Positions 24,201-36,200 of a stretch of DNA of 64,000 nt are shown in pieces. The position numbers and the translations under genes were made by a program. The stretch is from Pratylenchus scribneri (lineage: Eukaryota > Nematoda > Chromadorea > Rhabditida > Pratylenchidae): positions 186,001 to 250,000 of the forward strand of contig JAQSEB010000066.1 in NCBI GenBank assembly GCA_030063045.1, given 5' to 3'. A model generated the notes under the pieces. That model saw only the letters and a list, made by a program, of their open reading frames with translations. It searched no databases and had not been told where the DNA came from. Numbering within the stretch: the stretch's first letter is position 1; each line of letters starts with the position of its first letter.

Positions 24201-27200
24201 TGTGAATATGCACAAATGAATTGACCACTGCGTCGCGGTAGTGAATTTCGGGTGGTAGACGATCACAGCACGGTTCCATTGCGGCCGGTGGCACATAATT
24301 CGCTTTCTCATTGATTTCGCACATCCCAGTCAGTTCATGTCCAACTTGATAGAGGGCAACATTGGACCAATCGCCGAACCAATTTAGCACACAACGATTG
24401 AACAGGGCAGGTGACGTGGAAGCTCGTTCACGAAGACCATCTCCGGAGGGGTTCATGGTGAAGACAACATGTAGATTTTTGACAATCTAAAAAATTTTAA
24501 TAAATTGATCTTTTTAATGTCAATAAGAAAAATAATGTCAAAGTTTTATCAATAATTTAAAAAATTAATTATGAAATTATTAACCTGTTGAGTGAACCAT
24601 TTGTACAATTCCTCGGAGGCATCAAGCATGAGGCCCTGCCTTTGTGCTCCCTCTTTGATTTGATTGAGAAGGGTGTTGTATTCGTCACCATCGAATAGTC
24701 CAGGCACTTCGCCATTGGCCAACAGGGTATTCAGGCGTTCCAGGAAGCCAGTTTCCATCATATTTGACTCGTCCATGATGAAGCAAATCTTTTCATTTCG
24801 GCATCCGGCTCTGCGCAAAACTCCTCGGATGTCCTCATCGAAATCGGCTCCTTTGTATTTTGAATGGACTTTGAGCTTAAAAATTAATTTATAAATTTGG
24901 TTAATTGGAAAAAAATTAAAAACCTGCACAACATGGTAGCCATTCATCCAAGCAACAAAACGTGACAGTGTTGTTTTGCCCGAACCAGAAACACCAATCA
25001 AAAGGAGATGACCTTGGGGTTGACGGAAAACACGATCAATTCGCAGAACATGGTCGAGCATTTGATCGAATAGGACCAGCTTTACATCAACTTCTTCTTC
25101 GTAAAATTGTTTTAGACGAGCATTCACATAGGATTCCAGTTCGTTTTGTGAGACTGGTGAATAAACCTGCAAAATTTATTTTAATTAATTTGCTTTATTT
25201 AGAATCTATTTAATAAAATTAATTTTTTAATTTACTTACCCTCTTTATCCAGCTGGAATAGAGCATTGGTCGTTGGAGTGCCTCTTGCAAATCGCATGAT
25301 CCACCAAAGAATTTTCTGCCAAGATCATCAACCAATTCATCGGTCCATTGTCGCTCTTCTTCATGAACAAGTCGGTCGTGGAATAGGCGCAATGCTTCGT
25401 GAGCCCAGAGGCGAACAAGGTCGGATTGGCTGACGTTATCCAATGGGCTGATTGCTTCACTGATGCCACGCACCCATCTGGTCAATTCACGAGGCGAATA
25501 CACATAGTGAGGTTGATCGTCTTGTGTGAAGCGTTCCTGTTGCGAATTTTTATATTATTAATAGAAAATTTATGAATTTAAAACGCTTCGCGTCCTAAAA
25601 CTTATATAGGGACTTTGTCGAATTTATTTTTTACCTGGCTTTGTTGGTAGAATTCAACCATTGCTTCGGTGAGTGGCATAGCCATGCTATGCAATTGAAC
25701 TGTTTGGCGTAGCATTGCACGAACAAATGTTCCATAAATTTGCAGTAGTGAAGTTCGGCCAGGATAATCCACATAAATAACTGGAACATGGCGAAGGAAC
25801 CGTCCTGATAATGGATTTCTGCCTGGATCAGTTGGAGGATTGCAGGCGCCAACAAATTGAATTCGTTCCAAGGAAACCCAGGCTTTGTCCGTGGCTCGAT
25901 AGAAACCATTCTTTAAAGTGGTTATTAATATTTTAATTTATATTTAATTAAAACCTGTTCAACCAGTTGCCGCATAAATGAGATAACTCGCTGTGTTCCA
26001 TATTTGTCCGGAAGTGGAAGATTGATTTCGTCACAGAAAACCACCAGCCAGCGTGTCAATTGTATTGGTGCTAGCACAATTCCATTTGGTGTTCGGCGAT
26101 ATTCACAATAATGATCGAAGTTTCGCATCAAAAGTTCAGGTGTTGTTGAGGAAGAGAAATTCACATTGATAACATCCATATCCGGGAGTGATCTATAAGA
26201 GATTTAATATAAATAACGATGGAATAATTAAGAATTTAAATTTTAAAATATCGAAAGAGGCGACTAAATTGGCAAGAAAAATTTACTAATTTTTTAATCA
26301 ACTTTACTAACATAAATTTTGAAAGAAAAGTGCCAAAAATGATTTAAAAAATTTCACCAAAATAAATTTTTGATTGGGCGAGATTCGAACCGACTCCATC
26401 GATTCTCGATTGCCTTATAAATACCATCCTCTTCACCTATCGGCCAAAATTTTTAGTTATCAATTTTAATGAATTGGTTTTTGGTAGGTAGGGAAAAATA
26501 GTCATTTGCCTAACCAACCGAATCAAATACCAAATTCATAGTAACATAACATATATGTGTAAATTTTAAAAGTATTAATTAATTAATTAATTAACCTTAA
26601 TGCCGACAACAATGTCATTGTTTTGCCCGAACCGGGTGGACCACACAGGACGAGTGGTTTCCGCTCACTAAGCCATGTGTTCAACAGCAGCTCATGACGA
26701 ACAGTGTCCATTGTGGGTATCACCGTTGCGGTATCCGTAATCTTTTGTGCCTCAATCTCAATTTGTGGAACTTTGCTAAGCCATGGCATCCATTCACCGG
26801 TTGGAGCAACGAAATAGTTAATTAATGGAACCTGAATAAATATAAAATGAAGCTAATTAAATATTAAATGTGATTGACCGAAGTATCCGGCGGCAATTGA
26901 ATTGTGGTCGCATTTCCAATAAAATCACTCAGCATTTTCCGCGATTTCCAATTTCCATCACCGCTAAATGCCCAAATCAGGTTGACAAGCATGGAACGAG
27001 AAATGAAGTTGTCAATTTGTTCGGACTAAAATTAAAAAATAAATTAAATATACAAATTCGAAATTTGGTTAAGTTAGCGCATTTATTGCAATATTTTGTC
27101 TATAAATGTGAATGTATAAAATTGAAAATCAAATAAGAAGAAAAATTTTCCCTTTCAGAGGGTCCGAATTCCTAAATTTTGCTGTCTAACTTTTCAAATT

Positions 27201-30200
27201 TTATTTTAAAAAATAGACAGGCCTAATAAATGCGCTGTGCTAGTCTATCCGAAATATTTAATTTAAATTTACATTGAGTGAGAAGTCAGTGTGGTCAATG
27301 TCGTATTGAACCAGTTGTTTGACAGAATAGTTGAGCATTGAGAAGAATGCCATCAGCAGGCGTTGCTTGGACGGTTCCATTATATGATCCAATTGTTCCA
27401 TTGCAAAATTCAGCGAAGCTGGAATGAGTCCATCGGCTGCCATGTTCACAGACAAAATTTCAGCACAATCTTTTTGCAACACCAATGAACGTGCTTGATT
27501 TTCCGCAATTAGCGGTTGATTTTGAAGTTGTCGAAGGTATCGGTCGAAGAGCATATCGGAGGTGACCACATCCTCGCTGAACCAGACCATTCCACAACGT
27601 GAGACGGTGGCCATTGTGGCGTATTTCAAGTCGGCTACTTCGAATATTATTCGCACCTAAATTTTAAAATAATTTTTTGTTTTAATAAAAAATTGAAAAT
27701 ACATTTGATGGAATGGCCAATCGTTCTCCATTTGGCAAAGTCAGCAATTTATTGTCGTCCAGAACGGAATTCAAATTCTCCACCCATTCGGGATCAACAT
27801 CGCCATCAAAAATAATCCAATGGCGTTTGTCCGCTTCGCCTCTGACATTGTCAATAATTCTAAATTGCGCAAATTAATTTAACTTTTATTGTTGTTTTTG
27901 CTTACTTTCGAATTAAATGCGTAAACAATCCATCGGTCCATTCCCGAGTGTTCGGATCCAGAACGCCATAAAGTGAATCCTTAGTCATTGCCTTCGCATC
28001 AATCACATGGGAGACGCCTTCAATTTTCTCCACCTCTTTCAGCGCTTTGAGCAGTATTGACCAGGCTGCAGTCTTCCCAGAACCGCTGGAACCAACAAGC
28101 ATCAGTCCATGGTTGAGATTTGTTATTTGGTAGACTTGAAGAACTTTTAGCAGCCAAAGAGCCCCCTTTTCGCCGGTAGTGTTGGAAGCGGTGTAATGGT
28201 GTTCTTCACAAAGTTTGAGCAGTTCTTCGCGGAGCCTGCAAATTATGTAATTATTTAGAAAGATTATTAACATTTTAGATTCAATCCTAAACTCCTATTC
28301 CCAAAATCTCTAAATTGTAAGCCTAAAATCCCTATACTAAAAATCTCTACACTCAAAATTCCCAGAAAAAAATCCAAATTAAGATTTAAGTGTTTTGAAC
28401 ATGAGCATGCACATTTGTGTTTAATGACTGCTCTAAAAATATTTTCTTTTTCTTGAAGATTTTGAGTATTTTTTGATATAGAGATTTTGGCATGGACCCC
28501 AAATTTACCTGTCCATTTCTTTTGGTCTATATGTGGTGTCGGGAAAGACATCATGCAAGAGGGATTGAAGAAGGGTGATGTCTTCAGAAACGAGCTTAGG
28601 CGTCAGTGTTTCGCAGACTGATTGGATGAGTATTTGCTGTTCGGAGATTTGATCGGAAATGTCCTTCTCATCTAATTTTCCATCTTCATCCGCTTCCTCA
28701 AATGCCTTTTGGATCAGATCCCGTTTAATGTTGCCGGCAGAGACAAGCACATATTTCAAGGCACGAAGGCCGAAGTCGTAATGGCATTGGCTTGAAAGTT
28801 GTTCTTTGCAGAGACTGAAAGAGAAAGAGATTAATTGAATTTAAAAAGACTGATTTGGTAATTTTAATTTCCTAGCAAAATTTTAATTATTTTACTTACG
28901 TGAATAATGGAACAATTTTGTTGGCGAGCACTTCAGCTGTTTGGAAGCCCTGAGAGAAGAGCATAACTTCCGCAATCAGACCACGATCCGGTGCTGTCAT
29001 TGCCAGTGAACGGAAAAGTTGCTTCAAATTGTCCGGCAAATTGGATCGGCCAGAATAGCCCGGATTCATTGTAATAAATATTGCCATGTTCATGTTCACT
29101 GTCAAACTTTTGCCGACCAAATCAACTCGCATATCGCCACCATTGCGAACTGTCTCTTGAATGGCTTGGATTTGTTGTGAAACAGCTGAGAGCATTCGTT
29201 CTTCCAGTCGATTGAATTCGTCGAAACATCCCCATGCGCCAACTTGGCAAAGACCAACGAGAATACGTCCAACTGCCTTAAATTAAAAAAAAATTAAATA
29301 ATAAGGAAATGGTTAGGATTTTTTTTATTAACTGAAAAAGTTTATTGAAATTTAAATATTTTCCTTAAGTTAATTAATTTTATGATAAAAAAATTTACCT
29401 GGAAATCAAATGTTTCATCACAATTAAAGACGAGGACGAAGCGGCCCAATTGATGACCAAGTGCTTTGACCGATTCGGTTTTTCCAGTTCCCGCTGGCCC
29501 AAATGGACTGCCTCCGAGTCGACAATGCAAAGCTTGGGTCATTGTCAAATAGCAACGATCGGTCAGAGGGGTTTGGACCAATTTCTCTTGGATGCCCAAA
29601 TATTCAAAGCCATAGTGGAATTCGGCATTGGCCATTTTGATGAGACATGCTTTCACCGGGTTCTTCTCCTTCGGTTCAAAGTAAATGCGCATATTTTTGA
29701 GCCAGTAGAAGTCCTGGACGTTGTTAACTTCATTTTTGACAAGCTCTCGGCTAATGCCTTTCTTATGGACAAATTCGGTGATCTGAAAAAAATAATTTAT
29801 ATTTCTTTAATTATTTATTCTTTTTCTTACCAAGCTCTCAATTTTCTTCCTTCGAATAATTGGTTGATCCGCCAAGACACTGTCCGAAAGCAATGAAAGC
29901 CATTTTTCAACTGAATTCAGCACTGGTGCCACATTCTTGCCTTTCAACAGAGTTGCTTCAATTGCGGCAGTCCACCAAGCATCCGTTGCGATACCAACAA
30001 TTTGTGCCTGAAAATAGAATAAAATTATTATTTTAGATATGCCGAAAAATATTAAAAATGCCGAAATTAGGACGGTTTAGATAGATAACATACCGGATAA
30101 GCGTCAATCCACGCCATATATTCCTTTGGTTGAATTTTGTCGGCATCAAATTTGGAAAAAATTGCCAATGATTGAGAGAGCAATGTGGCCAGGGTCGTTT

Positions 30201-33200
30201 GCATTTCTTGTTCCAGCTTTCTGAGCCAATCATTTATCTTCGGACTTTGATTCAAATCAATTGGTGTTTGCAGTTTGACGGTTTCGCCTTCTCTGGAGCT
30301 GATGGCAGTGATCAAATTTTTCTTCTCATCATGCTCAATGGTCATTATTCCTTAAAATCGAATGAATTTAAATTAATATTAAAAAGTGTAGCTTACCAGC
30401 AAACATCTTTTTGAAGTGTTTTTGAACACGCAAAAGATCCTTTGAATTGCCTAGAATTTCCAGCAAATCTTCATCGCCAACAAAGTAGAATCGGGGGAAA
30501 GAATTCCGTTCACGTTCCAAATATTCGCCAAGTGCTTTTTGAATTTTCGATAATAGATCGGCAAGTCGTTCAAGAATCTTTTGAGCTCCTTGAATGTGCA
30601 CCACATCCAAAATTCGAGGTGCTGCGCTAACCTAAAGATGTGGTGCATATTAAATAAGAATATTTTAAAATAATTAGTTTAGTTTTTATTTATTTTGGAA
30701 AAAACAATCACATCACAAACCATATACCAAATTGGATAGAACTACTCAAGTCGCATTGAATGGTATATAATTTGGTTATGGTTTGGTCAAAATTAAAGGG
30801 TATTCAACGGTTTAAACTCATTTTGGTTTAATGGTTCAAAACCAATAGTTAAAATTGGCTAAACCAAAATCAAAACATAATCAAATGATGCTTCTTGAGT
30901 CTTGACGAGATCTATCGATTGAGTATGGGCATAAGGTTTATTTGTCTGGGACAAACTATCAAACGTCAAACCGGTAATCTTTTCGCCATTTTTAATAATT
31001 TTTTGGCCATTTTAAATATATTTTTCAAATAAACCTTTCGCATGAGTCCAAGGAATTCACTGGAAACATTGCTGAAGCGAGACGTTTCCGTTGGAAGCAA
31101 ATGGGCAATATCGGCCGAACCAGTGAAGAGCCCCTCCAAATAGACCCATCTGCGCTGCACATCAATCCAAACATCAAACAGGGAATTGATCCGATTGAGT
31201 TTGTCCTCCCATGAGAGAGCGTCCTCTTCAAATTGCTTGTAATAGGGCGACAGTTTCATCTGGCTCAAGCTGTTCATGTGTTCTTTCAGTTTGTTGAAGA
31301 GGTCATCCCATCCTCGAATCAGCTTCGTTTTGTTTTGATAGCCAACCAATTCCACGGTAAAATCGGTCCAATATTCTCGAATTTGGCGCATAAATTCCTC
31401 CAAAGCCAGTTCGCCTTGAGCAACAAGCAAAATTTCTCGGATCGTTTTCTCATGACGTGATAGATCCACTTCCCAGACTTGACCCAGCGATAAATCGGTT
31501 TGACTCCAATTCACATTCATTTCCTTCATCAATGCTGAAAATGTAGAAAAATTAATTACAAAATTTTAAATTTAATGATTACATCGCCAATGACGGTCTT
31601 TCAATGCCTCGGATTTCAGCTCCATTATGAGAATGTTCATCTACATTATAATGAAAGTTAATTAGATGTAAATTCAAAAATACCTTTGAATAATTTTGCA
31701 ACCGTCTTTTTGCATAATCATAGGCATCATAGGATTTGAATTGGGAAGGAAGTCCTTTCAGACGCGACATTAATTCTTCCAAACTTTGGCGTAATTTTCG
31801 CGGTTGAACCGAAAGCCATTGTTGTTCCTTCAGCTCATCCAAATTGTCGTAAATTGGCAGAAGAGATTTCCAGACATCTGAAAAAATTAATTTATCATTT
31901 TAATTGTTTTGGAAATTGTTAATAATTAAAAAAGTTGAACTTGCTCTCTTAAAAATATAATATTCTGTTGAGTAACCATTTGAGCTAATTTTATATTTTT
32001 TATTCTATTATTTTTTAAACATTTTTTTAAATATGATAAAACTAACTTGACAAATCATTGAGCTCATCAATGGCATTTTCCAGCTTGTTGGTGGCTTGCA
32101 AGTTCACATGTGACATCGAGTCACTGATTTCGAGCGCATTTTTCGCCTTGATGATGTTGGCCTGTTCCTCTTTCAAATGCTTGAATTTATCCTCAAAATT
32201 GCTCGAGAGGAGGAGTGCATCTTTTGGCCGTTGAGTGCCTTGGATTGGCTTCGACTTGTCCCAATCGGTGATAATGTCATTGATGTGTTTTTCAAGCAAT
32301 TTGTCCTCTTCCAAAATTTTTGTTTGAAGGTTAGGCACCTTAAATTCAAGCAAAAAATATTTTAAATAATTTAAAAAAATTGTTTGCTCCATAGAGGATT
32401 CGAACCCTAGCCACCTGTCTCTTTGATCAGAGAACATAACGGACTTGACTATTTGTACTGTTAATTAATATTTAATTTTCCATTTTTTTCACCTGTGATT
32501 GGATGGCCACATCTTTCCGGTTCAAAATGTCCTGCAACGCCGACCATTCCCCCTCGACTCGTTCAGCATAAAGCCATGAGGCGGGAAAAGTGTAGCGATT
32601 TGTGGTCAATAGCTTATGTCCCGCGACGTATTTGTTAACCTTAAATATTTTTTTAATAAAATTTCAAATAAATAAAATATTTGTTAACCTCATCTTGCGA
32701 TGTTTTCAGCTGCTTCTTCAAATTCTGGACATGCGTGATCAGTGCAATTGTATCGCTAGTATTGGCCGAATCGATGCTTTGAGATTCAAGATCGGAACGT
32801 GCTTTCGAGATGTCAGCATAAAAGGTGGTCATTTGAGCTCCTTTAAAAATATCAATCAATAATTTTGGTTTTCAATATTTTGAAGAATTTATTTTTTAAT
32901 TTGAAAGAATTTAGACAATTTTTGGGTTTTTTTTGACTCTCTATCATGCTTAAATGTGCCGAATAATAGGCCATATAAAAGTGGTGAAGATAGATAGACG
33001 ATAGAGTAGAGTATGATTGAAAGGAAAAGGAATGAAAATCATGTTTATACTATATGGAAATCATTTTTTTAAAGACAAAAAATGGTTTTAAATTAAAATA
33101 TAAATTCTTACAAAAAATAATTTAAAATTAAAATCAAAACAACTTTGTAAATTTAGAATCAAAATAATACTTACAAAATTATAATTAAAATAAAGTTTGC

Positions 33201-36200
33201 AAAATTATAACCAGAAATAAGCTTAGAAAGTTAAAAAAGAAAAAATCAAGAAATGCAGAATAACCTAATTGAATCCCGAACTTCTGCTGAACTTCTCGCT
33301 GCCAATAATCATATTTGAGTGCAATCTTCTGCTGAACACGGGTATAGTCCACCACAAATGGGAATATTTGATGCTGCGATTCGGGCGAATCCACCATTGC
33401 TCGCGACTTCTTTATTTCCATGATGGCCTAACAAATAAAAAAAAATTATTTCCAAAATTCAAATTTTATCCAAAAACCTGCATCCAACTGTTCAAATCAC
33501 TCCCAAGTTGTTCAAAGAAAACTTCGGGCTGCAAATCCCACAAAGATTGATAGCGAGTCCATTGATTGACATATTCCTCCGTTTTCTTCACCACTGAATC
33601 GATGGCATCATAGGCGGCGTTCATTATTTGCATTTTCTTGGGAAGACACATCAAAACACTCTTATAGGTCTGAACATCTTGGTCTTGTTGAAGAGTCTTA
33701 ATTGATTTAAATTGATTAGAAAATATTAAATTTTAAAAAGGAAAACCTGAAAACGAGTGCATGAAATGCGCGGTTGTTCCGTGATGATTGAATGCCATGC
33801 AGAGAATTGCTCAAATAAGCTGTCCTTGGCCTTCTCCAACGCTGGCACGGCAGTGATGAATTGAGAGACGATGCGAATTTCCAGGCTGATTTTTTGAATT
33901 TCGGGCACAATGTTCGCTTCCCGCTCATCTTCCAACTCATTTTTGCTTTGTTTCAACTCCGTTGTCCAAACATGGACTGCCTCCTCAACGCGGCGAGCCA
34001 ATTTTGTCTCCAACTGTAAAATTGAATTATTAAAATGATAAATAATTAATTAAATACAAACAATTTTGTCCAAATTATCAATCCATTTGTTCAAATTTGA
34101 ATAGTTGTTCAGTGCCATTTGGTCGACCGTCTTCTGAATTGTGCCAAGAACTTGTGAAATCACTTGTTGTTTGTATTGGCATGTGTCCAGCGCAGAAAGT
34201 TCAACATCAATTTTGTCCAAGCATTCAATCAAATCGGTGACTTTTTCTTGATAATTGCTCACTGCCTCGTTGAATTTGTGCGCATAACCTTCCAACTTGT
34301 AGTTTTGCCATTCCATTTTGTAGCCCTGCAATTAAAAATTTATAATTAAATTTTTTATTCAATAGCTTACTTCTCCAAACAATTCATGAATGCTCTTCCG
34401 ATAGCCGGCCACCAGCGTCTCAATTCCCTGCTGTCGATTTGTGACAATTTCATTTGTTGATTCATAAATGCGCACGGATTCAAGCAGCGAAATGGCATAT
34501 GGATAATAGGCATTGATGTTGTGCGAATAGGTCATAATTTTGAACGGGATTCGGAATCCCATGTTTTTCAAATTTCGGACCTGAAATTTTTAATAATTTA
34601 AATTTTCAAATTTAACATTTAAATTACTTCTTTAGAGATTTTGATGGAATCGGGTGAGTAGTTCACACGAACGCGGCAAATGATTTTCCCTTCGCGTTGT
34701 TGCTTCTCAACACAGAACAATTTGTCGGTGGAAGTTTTGCATTTGGAGAGCACTTTTTCGGACCAGTCCTTGAACATTTGATTGGTGTCGAGCTTTTGTC
34801 GGAGCAATTCGCATTCCTTCTTCAATTCTTTTCCTGAAAATGAGATCATCATTAATTTTGATATTCAATCAATAATTATTAGTTAACCTTAAAAACCTAA
34901 AATTATAGATGATGGCTTCAAAAACCATATAAGATTATTGGATATTGCTCTTAAAACCTTAGTGGTTCTTTCCTATTCTTTTGGAGGAGGGGGCAACGCG
35001 ATAAAAGATGATGCTGATGAAGAAAAGCATGAGCATCTCACTGATCATCCGCATCTTCTTCAATCATCATCCTATCCTAATATCATCTTCTTCAGCAACC
35101 AGCATCATCTTCTTTTTATCGCCTTATCCTCTCCCTTCCCCACCACCCGATAACTGAAAAGTACACTTTAAGATTATTGGATATTGCTCCTAAAACCTTA
35201 AACCTTTTAATGGTTCTTTCCCGTTTTTAGGGGAGGGGGATGCAAGGCGGAAGATGATGATGCAGAAGATCATCTTTCAACTCTTCCTCTTCTTCACATC
35301 ATCTCCCTATCATCTTCTTCATCGTTTTGCCCCCATCCCGATAATAGGAAAGTACCATCTTAAGATTATTGAATATTGCGCCAAAAAACTTAAAGGAGTC
35401 GACATTATTTAAAAATGGTAAACCTTCAATGTGATTTGTCCACTGTTCGCCGAGCACATTCTCAATGCGCTTGATGTTCATCGTCAACAAATATTCATTT
35501 TGCTTGAGCCACATAACTTTTGCCGAAAAGTCGGGGATGTCATAATTGCCCGCAACGGAAACGGCCATTGTGCTTCGGCCCTGGTCCAAAATGCTCTCCT
35601 GGAGCTCGATGATGTCCTTCTTGACCAGTTCAATCAGAGTGGCTTGATATTCCCGGATGGCGGTGCGAATGTGCGGACGAACGAAGAGGGCATTGTAGCG
35701 AGAGAAAATGGAGAACATTTCATCCGCATTTTTGGCCGCCGCCGCTCCCAATTGTTCGCGAAGTTGTGAGGCGAGCTTAAAATGAATTCATCAAATGTTA
35801 CATAGTCGGATGGATGAAAACCTGTGTTTCGATTCGGCTAATGTGCTCGCGGTAATATTGCATTGCGCCTTCCCATGCTTGTTGACCGGCTTGGCTCAAA
35901 TCCAAATAATTGATTTCCTTGACCGCTTCATATGCTTTGTTCACCTAAATATTAATAGTACTAATCAGATTTTAATTAAAAATTGTTTTTTGATCGATGA
36001 AATATGCATAAAAATATATAAAAATGAGAACTAATAAGATCGAAAAATTATCTTCCTCGGAGCGGGTTCGAACCCGTGACCTAATCTTGGCAAAGTTTAG
36101 GTGCCAAATTTCCAGATCGAAAATTTTTTGAATTAGCTAATAGCTAGCTTAAACCTATGATCACATTTTGATTAGAACTATTTCTAAACCTCTTTTTCCG

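Noticed and set aside
26370..26452. Functional tRNA gene
   Set aside because: B box is good, but T stem and D arm do not pair correctly, so I list it only as tRNA-like.
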